Position numbers and translations under genes: made by a program
Assembly (NCBI GenBank): GCA_033851265.1
Contig: JAWWOW010000006.1
Location: 124,001-188,000 of the forward strand
DNA: 64,000 nt
Source of the DNA: JAWWOW01 sp033851265
GTDB taxonomy: Bacteria > Actinomycetota > Actinomycetes > JAWWOW01
Direction: 5' to 3'
The notes under the pieces: generated by a model
Told to the model about the DNA's origin: nothing
Databases searched by the model: none
The model's input: only the letters and a program-made list of their open reading frames with translations
Shown here: piece after piece, positions 1-8,970 of the stretch
Layout: each line of letters starts with the position of its first letter
How positions within the stretch are numbered: position 1 is the first letter of the stretch

Positions 1-504
1 CTCGCTGCAGCCGCATTCGCTGGATGTACTCAGGCCTCTGACCACATGGCCAAGTTTTCTGGGTTCTCCGTCACCGTGCCTGCTGGTCTAACGGACACGA
101 ATTACGGGGCACCGGAATTCATCAGGTCCGGTAGTTTCGGGTTCTTGTCTGCCCATCGGATCCCGGGATGCGGTGCACGCCACGACCACGGCTGCGGAGG
201 GCTTCAACCGGATAGCAGAAATCCACTGATCGTTGATTTCGGCTGGAACGCCTCGCCCGGTGCACCTTCAGCGCTCGGATCGGGCGCGTTGACAGCCGGC
301 CGCTATGTCAGACGGCTACCTGCCGGTCCTGATGGCGTCACGTGGGTAGTCAGCCAGCCGCCTTGCGGCCCGACCATCATCGTCAACGCCCGGATCGTGG
401 CCAACGCTCCGAACAAGGCACACCTGATTGACGAAGCCCAGCGAGTGGTCGACAGCCTGCGCATGACGTTCCAGCCCGATTGCGGAACTGGCACATCCGA
501 CTGA
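1..504 (+). CDS. Probable lipoprotein, 5' end outside window
   Basis: The frame is open from base 1. It reads LAAAAFAGC ahead of CTQASD, which is the end of a signal peptide with a lipobox (AFAGC, Cys about residue 9 of the visible part). The start codon therefore lies upstream, and the ATG at 46 is internal. The mature part is about 160 aa, with paired Cys residues and a C-terminal stretch ending in VDSLRMTFQPDC, as in small secreted actinobacterial proteins of unknown function. I infer it is anchored on the outer face of the membrane. It stands alone on the plus strand, 226 bp before another lipoprotein gene. I do not recognise a catalytic domain. Confidence 0.6.
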   Translation, partial: LAAAAFAGCTQASDHMAKFSGFSVTVPAGLTDTNYGAPEFIRSGSFGFLSAHRIPGCGARHDHGCGGLQPDSRNPLIVDFGWNASPGAPSALGSGALTAGRYVRRLPAGPDGVTWVVSQPPCGPTIIVNARIVANAPNKAHLIDEAQRVVDSLRMTFQPDCGTGTSD

Positions 505-730
505 GGCGACCGCTCGATCGCGGTCGAGGTAGCCGCCCGCCGCGGAGTGGAGGAGTTCTTCGCGCTGGGTGATGGTGTCTTTGTCCCAGCGCTTGGTCGA
601 GCGAAGAGGAATTCGCCAGCGCAGACGGGGCGTGACCGGTCGGACAGCGCACAGAGCCGTTCTCGTGCGGTCCGGAACGCATGCAACGTTCTTGATCGGG
701 CCAGCGTCTAACCTCCGACACGGAGGCCAC

Positions 731-1522
731 ATGCGACTTTGGGCGGTAGTTGCACTCGGTGGATTGGTGGTTGCGACAGCAAGCTGCACCGGTGGCGGCA
801 AGACGCACACGACGGCACCGGTGATCCTGGATGGTGGCGCGCTGGAAATCCGTCCGGTCCAAGGCGGCCATCCTGCAATCAGCCGGGAACAGGCCGCAGC
901 TGCCGCAATCGAGATCCAAACCTTTGTCACCGGAGAGATCACCCCGATCTTCGGACTCGCGACCACGCGTGTGCCGGGATCCGCCTCCAAGCCGGCGGCG
1001 TCACTGGTAGCCAATCTCGCCGGCACTCTCGCCTGGGTGTACGTCGCCCATCCCGGGCAATACGGCGGCGGGGCCAGTTGCCCGGCAGGTGTAAGCGGAC
1101 CGCAAACACCTTGGCCCACTCCGAGCTCCGGCTCACTGGCAGTGATCGTCAACGCTCAATCCGGACAGGGATACGTCTACCGCAGCCCAGGCGTAGGAGT
1201 CTGCGGCGGAAGCCCGGCGCCGTCCCTGACGCGTGCGTATCGCCAACTGTCGGTGCCCTGGACGCTGGTCGGAACCGAAACGATTCGAATCAACCTTCCG
1301 CCCTGCGCATATCTCGGGGGATTTCAATTCGGACCTCGCCGATGGGAAGCCACCGCGACTGCTCCCATCGGACCCTGCAAAGGCAAGGCAACGGTCCGAG
1401 TATTACCTCTGGCCGGACGAGCGAATCGGCACCCACCTGCCCCGACTGGTCCGATCTGCTGGCAGCTGCGCGACCCTGCGGTGCCGAAGCCCGATGACTG
1501 CGTCGACAGAAGCACCTACTAG
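731..1522 (+). CDS. Putative lipoprotein of unknown function
   Basis: A 263-aa protein starts at ATG 731, with the Shine-Dalgarno-like CGGAGG at 721-726. This start gives a clean lipoprotein signal: MRLWAVVALGGLVV followed by the lipobox ATASC (Cys18). The longer frame from 569 would hide the signal peptide inside the protein, so I reject it. The mature protein is rich in Gly, Pro and paired Cys. It has no recognisable catalytic motif. It is probably a membrane-anchored extracytoplasmic protein. It may be a duplicate in kind of the preceding lipoprotein, but I see no strong sequence similarity between the two. Confidence 0.6.
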   Translation: MRLWAVVALGGLVVATASCTGGGKTHTTAPVILDGGALEIRPVQGGHPAISREQAAAAAIEIQTFVTGEITPIFGLATTRVPGSASKPAASLVANLAGTLAWVYVAHPGQYGGGASCPAGVSGPQTPWPTPSSGSLAVIVNAQSGQGYVYRSPGVGVCGGSPAPSLTRAYRQLSVPWTLVGTETIRINLPPCAYLGGFQFGPRRWEATATAPIGPCKGKATVRVLPLAGRANRHPPAPTGPICWQLRDPAVPKPDDCVDRSTY

Positions 1523-1564
1523 CAATCTGAAATCTTCGACGACCGCGCCACGCTGGACCTGATG

Positions 1565-3007
1565 TCAGGTCTGCGGGATTACCCAGCTGGTCAGCACTCC
1601 GACCGATCGGTCAAAACCCCGAGGACCGCTCTTCACGCTCTCGACCAGGAACGCCACGGCACCGACGCCGCACAAGCCCTCGTTAACGAACGAAACGACT
1701 CCGCCGTTGTTAGTCCTGCCCGAGACGGGCCTACTTGTCCAGTAGTCGTCGAGGAATCGGCCACTAAGCAAGACTCCGCTGAGTTTCACCCCGGCTGAGT
1801 TGGTGACGGTCGCAGTCACAGTGACGCGGTTGTAGGCCTTTCCATTCACCGTGCAATGCCCAGGGTCCTTCGGGTCTTGAACAAACTTGCCGCTCATCTG
1901 GATCGCACTGACCCGCATGCAGTAGGCGCCGCAGGCTCCGACCGGCGCGAGGCGCATCAACCGGACCGAACGACCGACCATGACCCGTGCCAGGATCTGC
2001 CCGGCGCCGTTGATCGGGCCAGCCCTCGTGATGTCGCGGTCCGGGTAGGCAGGAGACAGGCGGTCCGCGAGCGATTGTGCGAGCCCGGTCGGACCGTAGG
2101 CGATTACGCCGACACCGATGACCGTGGCCGTGATGTCGCGCGCGGCGTTGATGGACCCCATGCCGTACGGGGTGTTCTTGATCCCGCTGGACGAGATCCG
2201 TTGCCACGTGCCGTCATGGTGGAACCGGAAGAGATAGCGGAGGTTCGCGGTGCCAGTCGAGATGAGGAAGCGCGCCTGGTCGCCGGTGTCGTTGATCGCG
2301 GTGGCTTCGCCGCCGACCACGTAGCCCGCCGGCGCGGTCGGCATTGTCACGACGCTGGTCGGATCTTCCAGGCGGTACCAGGTGAACTGGGTGGCTACCG
2401 CTCCACCTGGGCTGATCGCGAGCGGCGTTTCATCAGGGAAGCCCTGAGCGGAGAGATCGACCATGCCAGCCGACTCGGTCCACATGAAGGGCGATCCATT
2501 CGGCGGGAAGTTCGCGGTCGTGGACCACCCAACGACCCGCCCCGAGTTGTCGATCCCGGTAGCAGTGGAGCGGGTGGTACCCGGGAGCGCACCGAGGTCG
2601 ATCGCCTGGTAGGTCGCGCCGGTGGGCTTCCACACAACGGCGTGCGTGGGTAGGCCTATGACGCCAGCAAATCCGGCCACCCAGCCCTGCGTATTGATGC
2701 TGAGGGCTGTGATGCTCGAAAACCCGGGTACGGCCGGAAGGACGATGCGCAAACCCCCTCGCCAGACAACGGTCTCAAGAGGGGGGAGGCAGAACGGACC
2801 GCAACCGTTATCCACATAAGAAGTCCCCGCCACCGCGCCGGCGTCGTTCATGGCGAGGCCGGTCGCTGCTGTTGATACGAACTCGGCCCGATAGGTCGGC
2901 GGAGCGGAGAGTGCGCTCGCGTCGCGGACGGTCGTCGTACCGGCGGCTGCGGCGGATCCCGAGACAGCGCCAGAGACGGCGACGAGAAAGACAGTCGCTA
3001 CCGCCAT
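1565..3007 (-). CDS. Secreted HAF-repeat protein
   Basis: 480 aa. The N-terminus (residues 1-22) is hydrophobic and ends in SGSAAAA, a typical Sec signal and cleavage region. The body carries repeated blades of the type ALSINTQGWVAGF, ATGIDNSGRVVGWS and INDTGDQARF. These are characteristic of the HAF extracellular repeat family, which probably folds as a beta-propeller. The C-terminal 130 aa contain paired Cys and an Ig-like segment (VTVTATVTNSAGVKLSG). The ATG at 3007 leaves no positively charged n-region. Frame-shifted upstream codons (ATG at 3049) encode MRRRSRLS, so the true N-terminus may be affected by a 1-nt change. Function unknown; probably cell-surface or secreted. Confidence 0.65.
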   Translation of the reverse strand: MAVATVFLVAVSGAVSGSAAAAGTTTVRDASALSAPPTYRAEFVSTAATGLAMNDAGAVAGTSYVDNGCGPFCLPPLETVVWRGGLRIVLPAVPGFSSITALSINTQGWVAGFAGVIGLPTHAVVWKPTGATYQAIDLGALPGTTRSTATGIDNSGRVVGWSTTANFPPNGSPFMWTESAGMVDLSAQGFPDETPLAISPGGAVATQFTWYRLEDPTSVVTMPTAPAGYVVGGEATAINDTGDQARFLISTGTANLRYLFRFHHDGTWQRISSSGIKNTPYGMGSINAARDITATVIGVGVIAYGPTGLAQSLADRLSPAYPDRDITRAGPINGAGQILARVMVGRSVRLMRLAPVGACGAYCMRVSAIQMSGKFVQDPKDPGHCTVNGKAYNRVTVTATVTNSAGVKLSGVLLSGRFLDDYWTSRPVSGRTNNGGVVSFVNEGLCGVGAVAFLVESVKSGPRGFDRSVGVLTSWVIPQT

Positions 3008-3190
3008 CGAACAGCGAATCCCGGAACGCTTAATCGTGAACGCCTTCTCATCGCTCGTGTTCGGAACGTCTGGTTCCGGTACGACGATCCATCAACTCGG
3101 TGACTCTGGACAGGGCCGAAGGTCCTGAGTCGGGAGTGTCAAGAATCAGCCGAAGCCAAAACGTCAAGCCTCAGGCGAACTTTCACATGT

Positions 3191-3240
3191 ACGTTGCGCG
3201 CTCGGAGGGACTCGAACCCCCAACCTTCTGATCCGTAGTC
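3191..3240. repeat. attachment-site direct repeat, left copy (att)
   Basis: Fifty bases are identical to 30350-30399. Identity stops sharply at both sides (T/G before, C/A after). The copy begins just outside the tRNA discriminator base and ends inside the anticodon stem, so it contains only the 3' part of tRNA-Arg. Confidence 0.9.
3197..3240 (-). pseudogene. Orphan 3' fragment of tRNA-Arg
   Basis: This matches the T arm, variable region, anticodon loop and acceptor 3' strand of the intact tRNA-Arg(ACG) at 30356-30428. There is no D arm and no 5' acceptor strand. It is the displaced chromosomal 3' end of the tRNA gene left after insertion. Confidence 0.85.
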
Positions 3241-3686
3241 CACGCCTGTCTCTGCTGACTGGTTACTTCCAGTCCTGTGTCGTGCTAAGTGGCGCTCAAG
3301 GGCTTCCGATAAGTGCCGACGAAAGCTGCACTGTTATTGGGCGTCTGTGACACTCGTGTGACATCGAGCGTGCCAGGCCCGCGCGGTCGCCGAGCGATTC
3401 GGAAGCCACGAGCGAGCGTTATCCATTCGAGCCAGAGGCTCGCGCAACCGGTCAGCCTCCAGAACTATGACGACCGGTACCGGGACCAGGTTAGGACCCG
3501 AGGACGACAACTTCGGACGGGAGCACGGCCTACTGATGCGGCGCTGCTATCGCCCGGTCGGTGTCCTTGCCAAGCAGTCGGGGTCCGGCAGGCCCCGGTT
3601 CGCCCAGCACCGCCCTGTGACGGACGTCCCTCGCAGAACACTATTAGCTGGAGCGTCGGGATGAGTAGCCGTTGCAAGGAGGTGCC
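3241..3686. other. Left-end non-coding region of the element
   Basis: There is no convincing gene in these 446 bases; the open frames are Arg/Pro-rich without ribosome sites. It contains TGTGACACTCGTGTGACA at 3346-3363, which resembles a motif near the right end (30278-30296), and it ends with the strong ribosome site of the EVE-HNH gene. Confidence 0.5.
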
Positions 3687-4946
3687 ATGGCCTACTGGTG
3701 GGTCAACCAAAATCGGTCCTACCGCCCCGAACGAGCCGGCGAGTTCCTTTGGGCCCCCAAGCGGAACAAGCGCGGGGGCCGCGTGAAGCATTGGGAGACG
3801 ATGCTCGGAGTTGGGACAGGCGACCAGATTTTCCACTATGTAGGCGAACACGTTCGCGCAGTTAGCACGGCGGAGGCGGAGGCGACGGACGCCAAGCGTC
3901 CTCACGAGCTGCCAACGGCCCTATGGCCCCAGGAAGGCCGGCTCCTCCGTGCCTCCTATCGGGATGTCCGGCCCCCACTCTCTCGACATGACATCCCTGA
4001 TGAATGGAAACGCCGGGCCGGGCCGTCAGGCCCTTTTCAGGACAACCTCGATGTCAAACAGGGATACCTGTTCCCTCTGGAACACGACTTCGGTGAGTGG
4101 TTGCTTAGGGCGGTCCACGGCAGATCGATCGACGGGCTAGGCACGGGCCTGCCGCCGGAGGCCAAGTCCGATGCAACGGATCTGTTGCGTCGCCTCATCG
4201 GCATTCCGCTAAGCACCGTCGCGGGCTACGAAAACGTTGTACTTGGCGTACGACCACCCAATGTGATCGTAAGAACTACGCGCTCTCCCGACGGTCGGCT
4301 CGTGTCAATCTCCGATGTGCAGGCGGCGCTCAACTCGCTCGTTGCCCACGGGTCAGTGGTCATTGGCCCTAAGACCGTCGGGTACCGCAGCGCATTCATT
4401 GGGGCGGTTCTGTTGACCCTACCGGGAACTCACGCAGACAACGAAAGCCCGCCAACGATCACGCTCCTCGACGAGCCACCTTCGAACCCACTGGATGACG
4501 ACCCGAGCGACGAATCCGACCTCCCATTCGAGGGCGACTTGACTGGGTTGCATACAGGCACCACCCGACGTGAACAGCGTGAACTCCGCCGACGGTTATT
4601 CGGCTCGTCCTTGGAAGGACTCTGTGCAATTTGTGGCGAGGAATACCCGGTCAGGTTCCTGTGGGCTGCTCACATAAAACGGCGTAGCGTCTGTACGGAT
4701 CCTGAGCGGCGTGATCTGGCTAACGTCGCCATGCCCGCCTGTGTGTTCGGCTGTGACGCGCTCTTCGAGCTCGGTTACTTGTCCGTCAGCGAGACTGGAC
4801 ACATCGTGACAGCCACGTTCCATCGGAGCGAACATCCCGCCTTGCAGCGGCGCTTGAAAGATCTGTCGGGTCTGGCCTGCCTGGCTTTCAGCGAGGCGCG
4901 CGCGGCGTACTTTGACTGGCACCGGGAGAACGTGTGGCGCGGATGA
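3687..4946 (+). CDS. EVE-HNH protein, predicted modified-DNA restriction endonuclease
   Basis: 419 aa from ATG 3687, preceded by AAGGAGG at 3677-3683, which decides the start over the upstream in-frame codon at 3672. The N-terminal 75 aa (AYWWVNQNRSY, FLWAPK, GDQIFHYVG) look like an EVE/PUA-type modified-base pocket. The middle, about residues 90-300, is not recognised. The C-terminal 110 aa hold an HNH-like zinc nuclease: CAIC near residue 312, AAHIKRRS about 15 residues later, then a CVFGCDALFE segment. EVE fused to HNH is the architecture of predicted modification-dependent (type IV) restriction enzymes. I infer cleavage of phage DNA carrying modified bases. It stands alone, just inside the left att site, and is a cargo gene. 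Confidence 0.75.
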   Translation: MAYWWVNQNRSYRPERAGEFLWAPKRNKRGGRVKHWETMLGVGTGDQIFHYVGEHVRAVSTAEAEATDAKRPHELPTALWPQEGRLLRASYRDVRPPLSRHDIPDEWKRRAGPSGPFQDNLDVKQGYLFPLEHDFGEWLLRAVHGRSIDGLGTGLPPEAKSDATDLLRRLIGIPLSTVAGYENVVLGVRPPNVIVRTTRSPDGRLVSISDVQAALNSLVAHGSVVIGPKTVGYRSAFIGAVLLTLPGTHADNESPPTITLLDEPPSNPLDDDPSDESDLPFEGDLTGLHTGTTRREQRELRRRLFGSSLEGLCAICGEEYPVRFLWAAHIKRRSVCTDPERRDLANVAMPACVFGCDALFELGYLSVSETGHIVTATFHRSEHPALQRRLKDLSGLACLAFSEARAAYFDWHRENVWRG

Positions 4947-5247
4947 GTCAGATCGCCTGGCATGACGTCGGGCTCTCAGAGAGCCGGACAGTTAGCAGTC
5001 GCTTAGGAGGTCTTGAGAAGGGGATGGCGAGAAGCGTTGACGGAGACAGCGGCGCTCCTCGGTCGAGCGGCGAAGACCTTGGTAAGCCCACCGGCCACGA
5101 CGTCGCCATGTAACGCGTTCAGCCTGACTTTCAAAGGACCCCCGGTCCCTGCCCGTAAAGGGACGGGGCAGTTCTCTTCGGAAGGCGGTCATGATGTCGC
5201 CCTCGGGTCCATTCGAACCTCCTCCGTGGCGTGCGAAATGAGGAATT
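4947..5247. other. Intergenic region with two hairpins
   Basis: No gene is supported here. A 7-bp palindrome GGCTCTC-A-GAGAGCC (4971-4985) follows the EVE-HNH stop and may help termination, though no T-run follows it. A second, longer hairpin at 5140-5168 (about 10 bp with one bulge, 8-nt loop) lies 80 bp before the next start. Confidence 0.4.
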
Positions 5248-6273
5248 GTGACTGACTCGCTGATCCTCAACGTGGCAATCGGTCTGACCCTTACGTTCGC
5301 GCTCTTCGCAGCGTTGGTTTCTGTGCTCACCGAGGCGACCTCGGCATTCCTCGGGCTGCGCGGGGACTATCTATTGCGCGGGTTGCGGGCATTGGTCGAC
5401 GGCCAGCCCACTCCTGCTGCACAGACCCACCCCTCGTCAGGAGGCGCCAAGCCACTGAGTCAGGAACTCCTCGAGAACGCACTAATAGCTCATGCACAGC
5501 AAGAACCACCTTCATTCGACAACGAGCTAAGACGGATCAAGCAACGCCGCCAACTGCCTGCGTACCTATCGGCACGGAGTTTTTCCGCGGCGGTGCTGGA
5601 CCATCTCATTCCAAACGCTGATGGAGCCACGGACCTTTCTGCGGCCGTTGCTGGGATACAGGCTTTGGACGACAGCGTCCCGCTCAAGAGGTCCTTGCTG
5701 GCCTTGACGAAGACTGCAACCGGAGACATGGACAAGTTCCGCCGGGAAGTCGAGTACTGGTACGACGATCATATGGACCGTGTGACCGGCTGGTACAAGC
5801 GACGCGTGCGGTGGATCTCCATCGCACTGGGGACGGCCTTAGTCCTTGCGTTCAACGTGAACGCGCTCACCATTGCTCGTGACCTGTACACCGACCAAGC
5901 GCTCCGAGAGACTGTCGTAACACAAGCAATCGCGCACGCTCAATGCGACTCCACGATGTCAGGCGACTGCATCAACGACGCCCGCAAGGAAATCTCCGAT
6001 CTGCGCGGGGGCGGTCTGCCCATCGGTTGGGGGATCATCCCCGAATGCAAAGTCAAAAGCGCCAACTGTCATGGTGCAGCCAAGTACGGTTTCGCAAACC
6101 CGGACCGTAGTGGATGGGCCGATGTCTGGTTCGTTCTCGCCATTCTGGCGGGTTGGCTGATCACAGTGATCGGGCTTGTGCCCGGATCGCAGTTCTGGTT
6201 CGACCTCCTTACCCGACTTGGGTCCCTGCGGTCATCCGGTCCCAAACCCGCAAGAAGCGACGCCTCGCCGTGA
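5248..6273 (+). CDS. Conserved integral membrane protein, function unknown
   Basis: 341 aa, start GTG 5248 with AATGAGG shortly upstream. There is a membrane segment at residues about 5-28, then a cytoplasmic helical part (about 50-185) with the block EVEYWYDDHMDRVTGWYKRR. A second membrane segment lies at about 190-210, followed by a Cys-containing loop (CDSTMSGDC) and a third segment at about 290-312 ending in FWFDLL. The same plan occurs in a widespread family of bacterial proteins of unknown function; I recognise the pattern but no assigned role. It is convergent with the dGTPase operon and has no operon partner. It could be a membrane effector of the island, but nothing in the sequence proves that. 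Confidence 0.6.
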   Translation: MTDSLILNVAIGLTLTFALFAALVSVLTEATSAFLGLRGDYLLRGLRALVDGQPTPAAQTHPSSGGAKPLSQELLENALIAHAQQEPPSFDNELRRIKQRRQLPAYLSARSFSAAVLDHLIPNADGATDLSAAVAGIQALDDSVPLKRSLLALTKTATGDMDKFRREVEYWYDDHMDRVTGWYKRRVRWISIALGTALVLAFNVNALTIARDLYTDQALRETVVTQAIAHAQCDSTMSGDCINDARKEISDLRGGGLPIGWGIIPECKVKSANCHGAAKYGFANPDRSGWADVWFVLAILAGWLITVIGLVPGSQFWFDLLTRLGSLRSSGPKPARSDASP

Positions 6274-6379
6274 CCTCGTCAGCGCGGCGAGGACCAAATT
6301 TGCGGCGCAGCGAAATTCTTGTTGGTCATGATTGAAGGACGGGCTGCTCGCCGACACGACCTGAGAGATTGAGGTCGCG

Positions 6380-7723
6380 TCATTCGCCGTCAACGGTTCC
6401 ACGAGCGGGCCCGTGCAAGCTCCGGTCTAGCCATCTCGCTTGCCGCTCGGGGAGCGACGCAATGTAGTCCCCGGCGGCACGGACCCGCAGGCGGTCCAGG
6501 TCTGCCTGCGTTTCCAGCGGCACGTCCGGATCTTCGACGGCCGCCGTCAACATCTCGCGCAAGGCGACCGGCATGGACTTTGGTGGCTGTTCGGAGTCCA
6601 ACCAGCGACTTATCGAAAGGAACAGACGTTGCAAAAGGCCTCGGTCAGCTTCCTGTTGGCGCGCGAGTTGTGGGCGCTCGATGACGTGACGCCAGACGAA
6701 TTGCTTAATTAGCTGGATCTCTGCATGCGTGGTCGGGTCTAGATGGATGTCTCCGGACCTCACCTCAACCATCACAGTCCACCGGTCGAGGAAATGACTG
6801 GTCATAGCCTGCAGTAGACCGCGTTGCTCTCTTGTCCCTCGATACATTTCGAGCAGCACTTTGCGATCCGGCCGCTGAAGCACAGTAGCGACGTTGACGC
6901 TCGCCTCTTGCCAAGCCTTACGGTCAGTCTCGGTCGGAATGATGTGTCGATGCTCGGCCCAGCTCGCCAAGAGATACTCCGGATCGGCCTTGGCGAGTTG
7001 CTCCATGGTCAGCAAGCGAGCACGGTAGAAATCATCGACATCGTGCAGGCTGAACGTGATGTCGTCCGCAATATCCGCGAGCTGAGCCTCGACGGTCGGC
7101 TGCGCCGACATGTCTGTCTCCGCCAATCCAAGTGCCCATCGGAAGTCGACGGCCTCGCTCAAGTAGGCGCCCCCGGTATCAAGCTTGTCTCCCGCCCGCA
7201 GGTTGGGATTTTTGATGAGCGCAGACAACGTCGCTCGGGTTAGATCGAATCCGGGGAAGACGGGATGACGACACGCCAACTTCGTCACTATGCGCAGAGT
7301 TTGGGCGTTGCCTTCGAAACCGTCTGTGACGCCGTTGTCTCGTAGAAGCCGGTCTAGTTCAGCCTCGCCGTTGTGGCCAAAAGGTGGATGGCCAAGGTCG
7401 TGAGCTAGCCCGGCAGCCTCAACAACATCGGGATCTAAATCGTCGTGATCAAGGTTTTCCGCCATGGTCTTCGCGAGCTCAGAAACCTTCAGGGAATGCG
7501 TGAGGCGATTGTGCAGGAGCACGCTCTGGTCTGCGCTCTGAGCGACGACTTGCGTTACCTCCGCGAGGCGACGGAGATAAGACGAATAGAGAACACGGTC
7601 GTGGTCGCGACGCGCTTCGGAGCGCGTCTCTCGTCGCTTGGTAGCCGCGTTCAGGGCCGGACTTGCGTATCGGCGCTCGTACCGCCTCTCGCTTCCTGTC
7701 GCATCAACCGGCAACGGAATCAC
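6380..7723 (-). CDS. dGTPase-like HD-domain dNTP triphosphohydrolase
   Basis: 447 aa. The N-terminal part has the dGTPase layout: RDHDRVLYSS, then LHNRLTHSLKV, then the HD motif AHDLGHPPFGHNGE, and later the metal-ligand segment ADDITFSLHDVDD. Members hydrolyse dGTP or other dNTPs to the nucleoside and triphosphate. The GTG start at 7723 overlaps the stop of the upstream gene (GTGA), so it is the third and last gene of a coupled operon. Length and motifs fit an active enzyme. Stand-alone dGTPases in defence islands are known to starve phage of dNTPs. Here the two unknown upstream proteins may control or recruit it. I see no missing catalytic residue. Confidence 0.85.
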   Translation of the reverse strand: MIPLPVDATGSERRYERRYASPALNAATKRRETRSEARRDHDRVLYSSYLRRLAEVTQVVAQSADQSVLLHNRLTHSLKVSELAKTMAENLDHDDLDPDVVEAAGLAHDLGHPPFGHNGEAELDRLLRDNGVTDGFEGNAQTLRIVTKLACRHPVFPGFDLTRATLSALIKNPNLRAGDKLDTGGAYLSEAVDFRWALGLAETDMSAQPTVEAQLADIADDITFSLHDVDDFYRARLLTMEQLAKADPEYLLASWAEHRHIIPTETDRKAWQEASVNVATVLQRPDRKVLLEMYRGTREQRGLLQAMTSHFLDRWTVMVEVRSGDIHLDPTTHAEIQLIKQFVWRHVIERPQLARQQEADRGLLQRLFLSISRWLDSEQPPKSMPVALREMLTAAVEDPDVPLETQADLDRLRVRAAGDYIASLPERQARWLDRSLHGPARGTVDGE

Positions 7724-8970
7724 GTTTGGATTTCGTGCCCGGGCTCATCCGTCGACCAGGCCAGTTGGTCTTGCCCCACATACGTGAGAACGCGCTCGCC
7801 GACGAGCCTTCCCACAGCGAGTTCAATGCCCTTCTGGAAGTCGGGCTCATCGGTACGGGTTGGGCCAAGCTGCTGCGCTAAGGCAGCTACCAGGACTTCG
7901 TAACCGATGCCACTGCCTGTCCCAGCAGGCAGGGCGGGTCGATCCGAAGCATCGTGGACGAACGCGCGTAATGCTTCTTCAAAAGCTTCCCTACGAACCT
8001 CGTAGGTGCGACGACGCAATTGCGCCAACTCCAGTGTGATGGCACCTGCCTCGCCAGCAGCGTAGACCGCTGCGTCGCTTAGCGTTTCATCAGGCGAGGC
8101 CTGATCCACCGTGAGAGCGATGAAGTCTTGTATGCGTAACCGCCGCTGGCCCATCTGCGCCAACCGCGTGTCAATTACCTGTAACGCATGCAGCCGGGCG
8201 GAGAAGCTTTCAAGAGTGTCGGTCAGCTGCAACGCAGGTGCGCTCGACGTGTCGGGCATGGCACGCCAGGCAACCCTGAGTACTTGCGGACCCAGCCAGG
8301 CCGCACCGTGTACTGCTGATATTTCGCGTTGCGCGGCCGGCAGGCGTCGCACTCCCGCGCCCACCACCCGCAGATCGCCCAACAAGACCCAGAGATCTCG
8401 CGCCGGTGCCTCGACTTCAGAAACGGCCACGAGCGGTGGTAACGGCAAATGAGCGTACTCGTCAGGCTCGATCGTCCCCGGCCACCTCTGAGACTTAAGG
8501 AGGCGGAAGTCCGGATCATCGCCTGGATCACAATCGGGATCGAACCGGATCCGCGCCGCAAGGCCAGCGGGGCCAACCAAGGACTCACCCCGCGCGACCC
8601 TTGTCATGATGCTTTCCACTCGCGATATATCGGCGGGTCTCACTCCGGGATTAGTGGCAAGGCCAGCGGCGGCGGCGATTGCATCCGCGTCGGTGTATTC
8701 CTCGGCAATCAGCAACAGCGCGGGAAGCACTTCGTAGACATCGTGCATAGCGGCCAGGCGCGTGATGAACCGGTAGTAGTCGGTATAACCGAGCGAGTAC
8801 AACGTCGGTAGAACATCCCGAAGTGCGACTGCGAGGAGTTTGTAGTCGTGGACTGGCGTGCGGGACGTCAAGGCTCGCCACGATTCGACACTTGCATTCG
8901 GTGCCTGCGGATCGACCAGCCGAGTTAGGGCCAGCACTTCTCTATTGAACTGGCTCGCTGGAGCGGTCAT
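7720..8970 (-). CDS. Unknown protein, middle gene of dGTPase operon
   Basis: 416 aa from ATG 8970, whose ATGA overlaps the stop of the upstream gene. The ATG nine bases further upstream is less likely. The stop overlaps the GTG start of the dGTPase gene, so expression is tightly coupled. The N-terminal 120 aa are helical (YSLGYTDYYRFITRLAAM). The middle part is beta-rich (LWVLLGDLRVVGAG). A long helical region follows (AITLELAQLRRRTYEVRREA), and the C-terminus is acidic. There is no membrane segment and no ATPase or nuclease motif. I do not recognise a family. Because it is locked between another unknown gene and a dGTPase, a regulatory or sensor role is an inference. Confidence 0.6.
   Translation of the reverse strand: MTAPASQFNREVLALTRLVDPQAPNASVESWRALTSRTPVHDYKLLAVALRDVLPTLYSLGYTDYYRFITRLAAMHDVYEVLPALLLIAEEYTDADAIAAAAGLATNPGVRPADISRVESIMTRVARGESLVGPAGLAARIRFDPDCDPGDDPDFRLLKSQRWPGTIEPDEYAHLPLPPLVAVSEVEAPARDLWVLLGDLRVVGAGVRRLPAAQREISAVHGAAWLGPQVLRVAWRAMPDTSSAPALQLTDTLESFSARLHALQVIDTRLAQMGQRRLRIQDFIALTVDQASPDETLSDAAVYAAGEAGAITLELAQLRRRTYEVRREAFEEALRAFVHDASDRPALPAGTGSGIGYEVLVAALAQQLGPTRTDEPDFQKGIELAVGRLVGERVLTYVGQDQLAWSTDEPGHEIQT

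Noticed and set aside
569..730. Longer N-terminus for the second lipoprotein
   Set aside because: It would bury the lipobox signal peptide; the ATG at 731 has its own ribosome site.
3197..3240. A second functional tRNA-Arg
   Set aside because: Only the 3' half is present; no D arm or 5' acceptor strand follows.
3313..3786. 157-aa frame at the left end of the island
   Set aside because: It overlaps the well-supported EVE-HNH start and has composition typical of an out-of-frame reading.
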